DNA of 64,000 nucleotides from Saccharothrix carnea (GTDB lineage: Bacteria > Actinomycetota > Actinomycetes > Mycobacteriales > Pseudonocardiaceae): contig NZ_PYAX01000024.1 in NCBI RefSeq assembly GCF_003014735.1, forward strand, positions 25,467 through 89,466, in the 5' to 3' direction. Shown piece by piece: positions 52,538-60,350 of this stretch. The notes beneath the pieces are model-generated. The model ran no database searches. It was not told the origin of the DNA and was given only the letters and a program-made list of their open reading frames with translations. The position numbers and the translations under genes were made by a program. Every line of letters starts with the position of its first letter. Positions within the stretch are counted from its first letter, which is position 1.

Positions 52538-52739
52538 CTGCCCGGTTCCTCTCGCCGACGACTGTCCCCCGAAGTCGGCACAGCATACGCACCCGCCCGG
52601 ACCGGTCACCCCGTGCAGCCGGTGCACGACGTCCTCGGAGAGCAGAGCAGGAGCGGCACCTCGGGCCCTGGCGGTTCTCCCGGCTGACCCTGACCGGGGC
52701 CTCGGACGACAGCCGCCGGACGCACACCGGGGTGCGCGG

Positions 52740-53585
52740 TCAGCAGGCGGTGCCGGTGGTGGCGCGGCGTTCGAGCATGACGGTGTCACGCCAGACGCCG
52801 TGGTGCTGGGCGATGCGTTCGCGGACGCCCACGGTGCGGAAGCCGGCCGAGTGGTGCAGGGCGATGCTGGCCCGGTTCTCGGGGAAGATCCCGGTCTGCA
52901 GGGTCCACAGGCCGCCCGCGTCGGCGGCGGTGACCTGGCGGTGGAGCAGGGTCTTGCCGACGCCCCGGCCGCGGAAGTCCTCGCCCACGTAGACGGAGGT
53001 TTCGGCGACACCGGAGTAGCACTCGCGGGCGGAAACGGCAGTGGCGGCGGCCCAGCCGGCGACCCGGCCGTCGAGGACGGCGACCCAGCGGTGGTCGGGC
53101 AGCCACTTGGCTTCGAGGGTGCGGCGGCTGGGTGTCTCGGTCTCGAAGGTGGCGTTGCCGGTGGCGATGCCCTCGCCGTAGATCCGGCGGACGTCGGGCC
53201 AGTCGTCGTCGGTCAGGGGGCGGACGGTGACGTCGGCGGGCAGGTCGGTCGGGCAGCACGGCCGGGTCACGATGGTGCCCATGACCGCGTCGGCGGCGTG
53301 CGGCAGGCCGGTGCAGCACGCCTGGTTGACCGACACCAGCGTCGCCGTGCCCTCCTTGCGCATCCGGACGAAGCCCACGTCGGCGAGCTTGCGCAGGTGG
53401 TGCGAGCAGGTCGACTGGCTGACGCCGACGGCCTCGGTCAGCGCGCCCACGGTGATCTCGCCGGGGTGGGTGGCGACGGTGTGCAGCAGGCGCACCCGGG
53501 TCGGGTCGGCCAGGCAGGCGAACCACTCGGCGTAGGTGGCGGCGTCCTCGGGTGCGAGGCCAACGGCGGGCTGCGTCGTCGTCAT
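52740..53585 (-). CDS. ArsR-type repressor fused to a GNAT acetyltransferase (ArsN-like)
   Basis: A 281-residue fusion. Residues about 15-95 are an ArsR/SmtB winged helix (CLADPTRVRLLHTVATHPGEITVGALTEAVGVSQSTCSHHL, then the wing). A short link carries two cysteine pairs, QACC and RPCC, which may sense As(III). Residues about 115-275 form a GNAT domain of the phosphinothricin/ArsN type: VRPLTDDDWPDVRRIYGEGIATGNATFE, DFRGRGVGKTLL and HHSAGFRTVGVRERI. ArsN1 enzymes acetylate arsinothricin and related toxins, so repressor and resistance enzyme are combined here. It faces an ArsO-like flavoprotein across a 101-base promoter with palindromes. Confidence 0.88.
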   Translation of the reverse strand: MTTTQPAVGLAPEDAATYAEWFACLADPTRVRLLHTVATHPGEITVGALTEAVGVSQSTCSHHLRKLADVGFVRMRKEGTATLVSVNQACCTGLPHAADAVMGTIVTRPCCPTDLPADVTVRPLTDDDWPDVRRIYGEGIATGNATFETETPSRRTLEAKWLPDHRWVAVLDGRVAGWAAATAVSARECYSGVAETSVYVGEDFRGRGVGKTLLHRQVTAADAGGLWTLQTGIFPENRASIALHHSAGFRTVGVRERIAQHHGVWRDTVMLERRATTGTAC

Positions 53586-53686
53586 GCCCCCAGACTAATC
53601 GATGAACACCGATGGTTGCATCCATCGAGAACGCTCGATACATTCTCCATCGTTCGATCGAGGAGAACCGATGAAGGGGGTGGCTC
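53586..53686. promoter_or_regulatory. Divergent ars-type promoter with palindromes
   Basis: The palindrome ATCGAG-AACG-CTCGAT lies at 53624-53639, and GATGG-TTGCAT-CCATC at 53611-53626 overlaps it. Their place between the ArsR fusion and the flavoprotein suggests ArsR-type operators. Confidence 0.6.
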
Positions 53687-55099
53687 GTGAGCGAGCTCCC
53701 AGTGGTCGTGGTGGGTGCGGGGCCGGTCGGGTTGGCCGCGGCGGCGCAGCTGTTGGAACGGGGTCTGCGGCCGTTGGTGCTGGAAGCGGGTCCGCGGGCC
53801 GGTGCGGCGGTGGCGCAGTGGAACCACGTGCGGCTGTTCTCGCGGTGGTCCGAGCTGGTCGACCCGGCCGCGCGGCGGCTGCTGGAGCCCTCCGGGTGGA
53901 CGGCGCCCTCGCACGAGGACTACCCGACCGGGGCCGAGTGGGTGTCGCGGTACCTGGCGCCGCTGGCCGAGGCGCTGGGCGACCACGTCCGGGTGAACGC
54001 CCGCGTGGTCGGGGTCGCCCGGCAGGGCCGGGACCGGGTCGTGGACGCGGGCCGGGACAGCGAGCCGCTGACCGTGCACGTCGAGACCGCCGCGGGCGAG
54101 GAGCGGATCACCGCCCGAGCCGTGGTGGACGCGTCGGGCACGTGGGGCTCACCCAACCCGTTGGGCGGCGACGGCCTGCCGGCGATCGGCGAACGGGCGG
54201 CGGCCGACCGGATCGCCTACCGCGTCCCGGACGTGGTCGCCGAGGCCGAGCGGTACGCGGGCAAGCGGATCGCGGTCGCCGGCAGCGGGCACTCGGCGCT
54301 CACCGCGCTGGTCGCGCTGGCGGGGCTGGCCGAGCGGCACCCCGGGACGCACGTGACGTGGCTGCTGCGCCGGGGTGTGGTCGGCAACGTGTTCGGTGGT
54401 GGTGAGGCCGACCAGCTCCCCGCGCGGGGCGCGCTCGGGCTCAGGGCCCGGGAGGCGGCACGCGCCGGGCACGTGCAGGTCGTCACCGGGTTCCGCACCG
54501 CCGCGGTCGAGCGCGCCGGCGACCGGCTGGTGCTGGTGTCGCAGGACGGGCACCGGTTGCCGCCGGTGGACGAGGTCGTGGTGCTGACCGGGTTCCGACC
54601 GGACCACTCGTGGCTGTCGGAGGTCCGGCTGGACCTGGACCCCGTGCTGGAGGCGCCGGTGATGCTCGCGCCGTTGATCGACCCGAACGCGCACTCGTGC
54701 GGCTCGGTCGAACCGCACGGCGCGAACGTGCTGCGCCAGCCCGAGCCCGGTGTCTACCTGGCCGGTATGAAGAGCTACGGCCGCGCGCCCACGTTCCTCG
54801 CGCTGACCGGCTACGAGCAGGTCCGCAGCGTGGCCGCCGAGATCGCGGGCGACCACGCGGCCGCGGCCGAGGTCCAGCTGGAGCTGCCGAAGACCGGCGT
54901 GTGCGGCGGATCCGGGGTGTTCGACGTCGAGCAGCCCGCCTCCTCCGGCGGGTGCTGCGGCCCGGCATCCGTCGAGCAGGAGTCGTCGGCGAGCTGCCGT
55001 CCGGCGCAGGTCGTCGAGCAGCCGGTGGCGTCGGGCGGCTGCTGCGGCGGCCTGGCGGTGGCGGACCTGACCTTGACCGCGCCGGGTGTGCGCGACTGA
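53687..55099 (+). CDS. ArsO-like flavin monooxygenase with Cys-rich tail
   Basis: A 470-residue flavoprotein monooxygenase related to ArsO / FMO-type enzymes of arsenic loci. The FAD motif VVVGAGPVGLAAAAQLLERG is at residues 6-25, QWNHVRLFSRWSELVDPAARRLL is the typical following segment, the NADPH site is IAVAGSGHSALTALVAL, and VVVLTGFRPDHSWL closes the fold. After residue 405 comes a Cys-rich tail with CGGSG, GGCCG twice and SC, spaced by Val-Glu-Gln-Pro linkers; it may bind arsenite. GTG at 53687 follows AAGGGGGTGG. It is divergent from the ArsR-GNAT fusion and ends with a strong hairpin, so it is probably induced by arsenic. Confidence 0.85.
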   Translation: MSELPVVVVGAGPVGLAAAAQLLERGLRPLVLEAGPRAGAAVAQWNHVRLFSRWSELVDPAARRLLEPSGWTAPSHEDYPTGAEWVSRYLAPLAEALGDHVRVNARVVGVARQGRDRVVDAGRDSEPLTVHVETAAGEERITARAVVDASGTWGSPNPLGGDGLPAIGERAAADRIAYRVPDVVAEAERYAGKRIAVAGSGHSALTALVALAGLAERHPGTHVTWLLRRGVVGNVFGGGEADQLPARGALGLRAREAARAGHVQVVTGFRTAAVERAGDRLVLVSQDGHRLPPVDEVVVLTGFRPDHSWLSEVRLDLDPVLEAPVMLAPLIDPNAHSCGSVEPHGANVLRQPEPGVYLAGMKSYGRAPTFLALTGYEQVRSVAAEIAGDHAAAAEVQLELPKTGVCGGSGVFDVEQPASSGGCCGPASVEQESSASCRPAQVVEQPVASGGCCGGLAVADLTLTAPGVRD

Positions 55100-55103
55100 A
55101 GTT

Positions 55104-55141
55104 CGGCAGCCCGGCACATCGAGGGGCGTGCCGGGCTGCCG
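55104..55141 (+). terminator. Perfect 14-bp hairpin terminator
   Basis: Arms 55104-55117 and 55128-55141 are perfectly complementary with a 10-base loop, five bases after the stop of the ArsO-like gene. Confidence 0.8.
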
Positions 55142-55250
55142 TTCCACCGGCGGTGGTTGCGCGCGTCACGTCGCCTACCGCGACGAGTGACGGGCCTACG
55201 TCGCCGCGTTGGAGAAGAACCTCCCCTGACCCGTCACCGTTCGGCTTGCG

Positions 55251-55694
55251 TCACCCAGGCGGGAACCGGGTCACCCACCTGCGTTGCCAAGGGGTCTCGA
55301 CGGCACGGGGGTGGTGGTGCCGGCGGGTCCAGGCGACGGCGTGCGCCGGGTCGGTGCCGGCCAGGACGGCGAGGCAGGCGAGGGCGGTTCCGGTTCGGCC
55401 GACTCCGCCACCGCAGGCGACTTCGACCGCCTCGCCGGCACGTGCCCGCGCGTGGAGGGCGCGGATCTCCCGGACGGCGGCGTCACGGTCGCGGGGCAGC
55501 CGGAAGTCCGGCCACTCCAGCCAGGTGTGCGGCCAGGACAGGACGGCGTCGTGGGCACGGCGAAGCCGGGCCGATCCCAGGTACAGGCCGAAGTCGGGCA
55601 CGGGACCCGCCGGTGTCGGGTGGCGCAGGCCGCGCCCCCGCACCCAGGAGCCGTCCGGCAACCGGAGGCCGCCGGCCAGGGGTGCGTCGCTCAT
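55251..55694 (-). CDS. Protein-tyrosine/dual-specificity phosphatase-like
   Basis: A 147-residue small phosphatase. The signature loop is ACGGGVGRTGT with Cys94 and Arg100, the CX5R pattern of cysteine phosphatases; the His before the Cys is Ala here. The general-acid Asp may be in PDF or PRDRD upstream. N-terminal segments (LPDGSWVRGRGLRH, PDFGLYLG) match the actinobacterial family of this type. The ATG overlaps the stop of the CGNR gene (ATGA), so both are co-translated. The substrate is unknown. Confidence 0.8.
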   Translation of the reverse strand: MSDAPLAGGLRLPDGSWVRGRGLRHPTPAGPVPDFGLYLGSARLRRAHDAVLSWPHTWLEWPDFRLPRDRDAAVREIRALHARARAGEAVEVACGGGVGRTGTALACLAVLAGTDPAHAVAWTRRHHHPRAVETPWQRRWVTRFPPG

Positions 55695-56269
55695 CGGACC
55701 GCACCGCCCACGCGGGCACGGTGGTTGGCGACGTTGACGCGGTTGCCGCACCGATCCGGGCGGCAGTAGCGGCGACGCCCGGCCCGGCTCGTGTCCGCGA
55801 ACACGCCCCGGCAGCCCGCCGCTCCGCAGGCGCGGAAGCGGTCGTGGCCGAGCGCCCGCACCACGCCGAGCAGGCCGACGCCGACGAACGCGGCCAGTTC
55901 GTCGGCCGGCGGCGCGCCGGGAGCGGTGGGCACGTGCCACTGCCACCGGCCGTCGACGTCCTGGCGCAGCACCGGGCCGAGCGCGGCGCGGCGGGTCAGC
56001 ACGTGCGCACCCGCGACGGCCTGGTCCTCCGTCTCGGTCTCCAGGATCCCGCGCACCTCGCGGCGCAGCAGCTGGACCTGGAACAGGTCCTCGCCGGTCG
56101 GTTCCCGGTCCGCGAAAGCGTCGAGCCGCACGTCGTGCTCGGCCAGGAACTCCGCGAGCGACCCGGGGGTGGGCAGGCCGTCCCCGGCCTCCGTCACCGT
56201 CGGGGAGGTGTTGACCAGGTCCGTCGCCACGGCGGCACCGGCGGGGTAGTCGGTCAGCGTGATGTCCAC
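55691..56269 (-). CDS. CGNR zinc-finger / ABATE-domain protein
   Basis: A 192-residue protein. The N-terminal domain starts VDITLTDYPAGAAVATDLVNTSPTVTE and matches the ABATE (putative stress-induced regulator) domain. The C-terminus holds the zinc finger CGAAGCRGVFADTSRAGRRRYCRPDRCGNRVNVANHR, with CGNR as its signature. Such proteins are thought to be transcriptional regulators. GTG at 56269 has GAAAGG upstream. A 12-bp inverted repeat just upstream (56283-56315) may be its own operator. Confidence 0.88.
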   Translation of the reverse strand: MDITLTDYPAGAAVATDLVNTSPTVTEAGDGLPTPGSLAEFLAEHDVRLDAFADREPTGEDLFQVQLLRREVRGILETETEDQAVAGAHVLTRRAALGPVLRQDVDGRWQWHVPTAPGAPPADELAAFVGVGLLGVVRALGHDRFRACGAAGCRGVFADTSRAGRRRYCRPDRCGNRVNVANHRARVGGAVR

Positions 56270-56282
56270 GGCAACCTTTCAA

Positions 56283-56315
56283 CGTAAGGGGTATGGCTGG
56301 ACTATACCCCTTACG
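56283..56315 (-). promoter_or_regulatory. Perfect inverted repeat upstream of the CGNR gene
   Basis: CGTAAGGGGTAT (56283-56294) and ATACCCCTTACG (56304-56315) are perfect 12-bp arms with a 9-base spacer. On the minus strand TATAGT in this region can serve as -10. It may be an operator for the CGNR protein or a terminator for the ESX gene, which stops 15 bases away; arms without a T run favour the operator. Confidence 0.6.
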
Positions 56316-56329
56316 CGCGCGGCCGGCGA

Positions 56330-57340
56330 CTACCGACTCGTGGAGAACTCGGTTTCGAGCGTGGGCAGGTTGTTCCCCTGCTCGTCCAACGAGTCGACCT
56401 CGGGCGGGGCCGGGAACACGAACAGCGAGTTGGTGGCCGAATCCCGCAACCCCCCGCTGAGGTGGTTGATCGCGGCGACGATCTCCTGCTCCTGGTCGCG
56501 GTACGACTTGGCCGCGTCACCGAGGACGCTCTTCATGTCGGAGTCGGTCTTGGTCGGGCTGTCGTGACTGATGGTCTTGCCGACCTGCGGGCTCATCCGG
56601 ATGTTGTTGAACCCGGTCACCACCGACGCGGCGTCCTTCGCCGAGAGCGAGGCCAGCCCACCCGCGGCCACGCCTCCCCAGACGGTCCAGGCGGTACCCG
56701 CGGCGATGCCGACGAGCAGGGCGATCTGGACGGCGTCGCCGGCGCTGATCTTCGCCACCTTGTCGAACGCCTCGATCGACTTCCGGCCGATGTTCCAGAT
56801 GTCCTCGTTGAGCTTCTGCCGCAGGTGCATGTGCATCGACAGGGACGCCGCCAGCAGGTTGACCGCCACGACCTGGTTGTCGACCTTCTCCTCGAACTTG
56901 GTGAGGACCTTCTCCTGGAACGCGACCTTGGCGGAGCCGTGCCAGCTCGAGATCTTGTCGTCGATGTTCTCCGAGATCTGCATCGGGGTGTCCTGGCCGG
57001 CCAGGTCCCCGATCCCACCGCTGATGTCCGGCACCGGCACCTCGGTCCCTCCCGGGTTCAGGGCCGGGAAGTCGTGCTTGAGCGCGAACGACATGCTGCC
57101 GAGCGTGTTCAGGGCGCGCTGCATCCCCTTCGGGTCCGGGGTGGCGAAGCTCTCGTACAGGTCCGGGTAGTCGAGGTAGAAGTCGGTGTCGGGGAAGAGC
57201 CCGTCGGATTCGAACGGGTTCTTGAACTCGAGATCGGGAACGATCATCCGCAGCCGTCGCTCGCGGAGGACGGCGTCGCGCGCCGCATCGGCGACGTCCT
57301 TGCCGAGTTGGCGCAGCTCGGCCTGGGTGTGAAACGTCAT
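56330..57340 (-). CDS. WXG-type (ESX) protein, 336 residues
   Basis: A 336-residue protein with a WXG-like element in ISSWHGSAKVAFQEKVL near residue 133, flanked by long helices, and a hydrophobic Gly/Ala segment (ALLVGIAAGTAWTVWGGVAAGGLASL, about 205-230). A later helical part (AKSYRDQEQEIVAAINHL) follows and the end is polar. This layout is found in actinobacterial proteins exported by or attached to type VII secretion. It is the last gene of the leftward five-gene set. Its activity is unknown and no toxin motif was recognised. Confidence 0.75.
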   Translation of the reverse strand: MTFHTQAELRQLGKDVADAARDAVLRERRLRMIVPDLEFKNPFESDGLFPDTDFYLDYPDLYESFATPDPKGMQRALNTLGSMSFALKHDFPALNPGGTEVPVPDISGGIGDLAGQDTPMQISENIDDKISSWHGSAKVAFQEKVLTKFEEKVDNQVVAVNLLAASLSMHMHLRQKLNEDIWNIGRKSIEAFDKVAKISAGDAVQIALLVGIAAGTAWTVWGGVAAGGLASLSAKDAASVVTGFNNIRMSPQVGKTISHDSPTKTDSDMKSVLGDAAKSYRDQEQEIVAAINHLSGGLRDSATNSLFVFPAPPEVDSLDEQGNNLPTLETEFSTSR

Positions 57341-57394
57341 GGTCGACTCCTGGTGGTCTGCCGCGCGGTCGGGCGCGGTGTGCTGCTCGGCCGG

Positions 57395-57739
57395 TCAGGC
57401 CGGGGTGTGGTTCAGCGATTCGGTCTGGCGCGCCATCGCGGCCGCGATCTCGGCGTCGGTGGCGGCGTAGGTGTCGACCACGTGCGACATGGCGTTCCCG
57501 ATCTTGACCGCGTTGCCCGCGCAGGTGTCCAGGACCCTGACGACCTCGTCGCGCAGGCCCGCCCAGCTCGTCGCGAACGCCCCGCCGGCACCGGTCACCG
57601 GCGGGTCGGCGGCCATGTTCTCGGCGGCCAGGCTCGTGTTGCGCGCGTCATTCGCCAGCACGGCGTAGATGTAGGACAGGTCCCGGAGGTCCTTCCGGGC
57701 GACGTTGTTGAGCGATTCGAGGTTGGTCTGGAACGACAT
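57395..57739 (-). CDS. WXG100-like small ESX protein, 114 residues
   Basis: A 114-residue helical protein, MSFQTNLESLNNVARKDLRD..., with a WAG element (ATSWAGLRDEVVRVLDTC) between two helices. Length and layout fit WXG100/ESAT-6-type substrates. ATG at 57739 has a GAGG-like sequence upstream. It sits 54 bp upstream of the 336-residue protein, and such pairs often form heterodimers for export. Confidence 0.72.
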   Translation of the reverse strand: MSFQTNLESLNNVARKDLRDLSYIYAVLANDARNTSLAAENMAADPPVTGAGGAFATSWAGLRDEVVRVLDTCAGNAVKIGNAMSHVVDTYAATDAEIAAAMARQTESLNHTPA

Positions 57740-57766
57740 GCGTGGCTCCTCTTGGGCGTGGACAGG

Positions 57767-59299
57767 TCATCGGTCTTTGGGCGGCTCGATCACCGGCACG
57801 GCTTCGAGCGCGCCGTCCGCGCCCAACCGCCACACCACCTTGGCCGGCCGCGCCTCGTCCTGCGGCGCGGCGGCGGGCTGCGGTTCGGCGGGTGTCGCGT
57901 GGCCGGGCCACTCGTCCTCCGGGGTGGCGGGCGCGCCGATGACGCCGGTGGCGGCGATGGCGTCCTGATCACCGGCCGCGAACGTGTCGTCGTCGGCGTT
58001 GATCTCGTAGCGGCGCTGGTGCTCGGTGTCGTCGGCCCCCTCTCCCCTGGTGGCGGCGGGCATGGCCATCGGCATCGCGGTCGGCGTGGTTGATCCACCG
58101 GTCGGCGTGGTTGCCGCGGGGACGGTGTCGGCCTGCCGGCTCGCGGTCGTCTCCTTCGGCCCGATCGCGGACGTGGATCCGCCCGGGGCCAACCGGTTCG
58201 GCGGCCGGGTGCCCGACGCGCCGGTGGCCGACACCGCGCCGGCCGTCGTGGCCACACCGCCGAGCGGCGCCGTGCCGGTCAGGCTGGTTCCCGACGACGT
58301 GCTTGCGGTCGAGCCCGGGGTGATCGGCAGGGAGGCCGCGCTCGTCGTGCCGGCCGGACGTGAAGCGGCCACCTCGGTGTCGCCGGTCTGGTCGGCCACG
58401 CCGGACGTCGCCTGACCGGTGCCGGTGGACGTCGCGGTGCCCTCGGTCGCCTGGGCGCCGGAGCCGATGAGTTGGCTCTGCCCGGTGGCTGTCTTCTCGC
58501 TCTCAAGAGCGGTGGCCGGTGTCCCCTCGGCTGCCGGCGCGTCGCCGCCGCTGCCCTCGGCGGCCTTGGCCAGCTTCTGCAGGAGCTGGGTGACCGCGTC
58601 CACGACGGTCAGCACCAGGTCGACCAGCTTCATCAGGTTCGTGGCGTTGGCCAGCAGGTTCGCCATGACGTCGGCGATCTCCGCACCGCAGGCGGTGGCG
58701 ATGTCGACGCAGGTCCTGATCGCCTCGACGAGGCTCGCACCGCCCGTCAACGGGGCGCGGGCGATGCCGTCCGCCATCACCGGGATCATCTTGCGGACCG
58801 CCTCTTCGATCAGCCCGATGATCCGGGTCAGCGCCTTGACCACCTCCTCGCCCGCGCCGACGACCGCGCCGGAGATCGTCTTCGCCGCCTCGGAGATCGC
58901 GGTGAGGCCCTCGGCGAACTGGGCGCCGGTGGCCCGGTGCCCGTCCGCGGCCTCGCCGGTCCAGCCGCTGGTCCCGGTGGTGGCGGCTTGGCGGAGGGTG
59001 TCGGCGAGCGTGCGGATGTCCGTTGCCGCGGTCGCCATGCCCTGCGCCGGCGTGGTCACCGCGCCGGGGTCGCCGCGGAACTGGTCGAGCGGTTTCGCCA
59101 GGAACGCCACGTGCGGGGTCAGCACGCCGACACCGGCGCTGTCCAGGGCGGCCAGCGGGTCGGCCGACGAGAGGAGCACGCCGAAGTCGGCCGGTGCCGG
59201 CAGGCTCGCCAACCCGCCGGTGGACCACTCCGCGTCGAGCACCGCACCGGACACCGTGGCGAGTTCCGCCAACAGCCCGGCGGTGGTCTGGTCGCTCAT
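57767..59299 (-). CDS. Large WXG/PPE-like ESX substrate, 510 residues
   Basis: A 510-residue protein. The N-terminal half is helical with a WXG element, TSGWTGEAADGHRATGAQF near residue 110, followed by long amphipathic helices (AVVGAGEEVVKALTRIIGLIEEAVRKMIPV) up to about residue 250. The second half is a low-complexity Ala/Thr/Ser/Gly/Pro region, and the C-terminus is a short folded-looking end (AKVVWRLGADGALEAVPVIEPP). This resembles EspB/PPE-like secreted proteins. ATG at 59299 overlaps the stop of the 101-residue gene (ATGA). Confidence 0.75.
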   Translation of the reverse strand: MSDQTTAGLLAELATVSGAVLDAEWSTGGLASLPAPADFGVLLSSADPLAALDSAGVGVLTPHVAFLAKPLDQFRGDPGAVTTPAQGMATAATDIRTLADTLRQAATTGTSGWTGEAADGHRATGAQFAEGLTAISEAAKTISGAVVGAGEEVVKALTRIIGLIEEAVRKMIPVMADGIARAPLTGGASLVEAIRTCVDIATACGAEIADVMANLLANATNLMKLVDLVLTVVDAVTQLLQKLAKAAEGSGGDAPAAEGTPATALESEKTATGQSQLIGSGAQATEGTATSTGTGQATSGVADQTGDTEVAASRPAGTTSAASLPITPGSTASTSSGTSLTGTAPLGGVATTAGAVSATGASGTRPPNRLAPGGSTSAIGPKETTASRQADTVPAATTPTGGSTTPTAMPMAMPAATRGEGADDTEHQRRYEINADDDTFAAGDQDAIAATGVIGAPATPEDEWPGHATPAEPQPAAAPQDEARPAKVVWRLGADGALEAVPVIEPPKDR

Positions 59300-59601
59300 C
59301 GTCGGTACTCCTGGACGAGGTGGTCGGCGGAGTGCTCGTCGGTCCGCTGGTACCCGTCCGCGGAACGGCGGAGGGCGACGCTCACCGCGTCCACCGCGGC
59401 CGACACGTCGCTGATCGCGGCGTTGGCCTGGCCGAGTGCGACGGACAGCTCGGCGGTGAGGAACCGGGTGAACGTGCCGAGCGCGCCGTCCGCCATGCGG
59501 TCCGGTGCCCGGTCGGACACCCCGGAGAGCTGGTCGGCGATGCCGGCGACCGTGGTGGCGTGCCGGCGCAACTGCTCGGCGTCGACGTCGAAACCGCTCA
59601 T
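59296..59601 (-). CDS. ESX-1-type secretion target, 101 residues
   Basis: A 101-residue helical protein starting MSGFDVDAEQLRRHATTVAGIADQL, the typical beginning of the DUF2580/EspC-like ESX-target family (GFxVDxxxLRxHAxxV). A C-terminal helix with YQRTDEHSADHL fits the YxxxD/E export signal of type VII substrates. It is coupled by ATGA overlaps to the genes on both sides. Confidence 0.85.
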   Translation of the reverse strand: MSGFDVDAEQLRRHATTVAGIADQLSGVSDRAPDRMADGALGTFTRFLTAELSVALGQANAAISDVSAAVDAVSVALRRSADGYQRTDEHSADHLVQEYRR

Positions 59602-60008
59602 CCCCGTCGCACCCCCGGGTTCTCGAAGTAGTCGTCCTCATCCGCACCGGGCCGGTGCGCGCGGTCGTCCACTTCGGCCGGCAGGTGTGCCTTGACCAGG
59701 TCGAGCGCCGCGCTCGGGCCGACGAAGTCGGTCATGATCCCGGTGAGCTGCCCGGCCGCCGACCGCTGTGCCGCCTTCGCCGTCGCCACGATCAGCCCGG
59801 CCAGCACGTCCGGTTCGAGGGCGCGTGCGTGCGCGGTCAGCCGGAGCCGCTCCAGCGCACCGCTCACGCCGACCCAGGCCTCGACCTCACCGCGCGGCGC
59901 GATGGCGTGCCCGCCGACCTGCCGCAGCCGGGCACTCGCCCGCACCGCGCCGTCCACCGCACCGGCCAACTCCCGCTGGTAGTCGGCCAGCCACTGCTCC
60001 GCACTCAC
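59598..60008 (-). CDS. YbaB/EbfC-like protein of the ESX cassette
   Basis: A 136-residue protein resembling the YbaB/EbfC nucleoid-associated fold as it occurs in ESX loci (EspL-like): SAEQWLADYQRELAGAVDGAVRASARLRQVGGHAIAPRGEVEAWVGVSGALERLRLT gives the helix followed by beta-strands with a G-E-V/x-V-x-V-x-x-x-G pattern. GTG at 60008 follows GGGAGGGAACC. It is the first gene of the five-gene cassette; in mycobacteria EspL-type proteins act as chaperones or stabilisers of secreted ESX substrates. Confidence 0.72.
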   Translation of the reverse strand: MSAEQWLADYQRELAGAVDGAVRASARLRQVGGHAIAPRGEVEAWVGVSGALERLRLTAHARALEPDVLAGLIVATAKAAQRSAAGQLTGIMTDFVGPSAALDLVKAHLPAEVDDRAHRPGADEDDYFENPGVRRG

Positions 60009-60350
60009 CGTGGTTCCCTCCCCGTGCTCGATCCCGCGACACCGCCGGTGATCCGTCCTGGCTGTGTCGGACCGATGCTCGAACCACGGGGGCGGCCATC
60101 ACCAGGCCACCGACCGGCCATCTATGCCCGGTGCCGTTGACCAGCACAAACCTGTCTCGTGAGGACCGCACAACGGCGACGGGCCCGGATCCGCTCGGCG
60201 GCCAACGCCAAGACCGGTGACGTCCCACCCCCACCACCAGCCCAGCTCCGCGGCCCGCGACAACCCCAGCCACCCCGCGACCGCTCACGCAGCGGCCGGC
60301 GCCAGGACCGTGACGTCCCGGCGCCGCCACCGGTCCGTGCCGGCGGTCGA
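60009..60350. other. Intergenic region upstream of the ESX cassette
   Basis: No gene is seen in these 342 bases between the cassette start and the CPBP gene stop. The cassette promoter should lie near 60009-60150. The rest is C-rich, low-complexity sequence without coding character. Confidence 0.45.

Noticed and set aside
52588..53011. N-terminal extension of the 52163 membrane protein frame into the ArsR-GNAT region
   Set aside because: It runs antisense-like through the GNAT 3' end in a different frame and lacks coding character.
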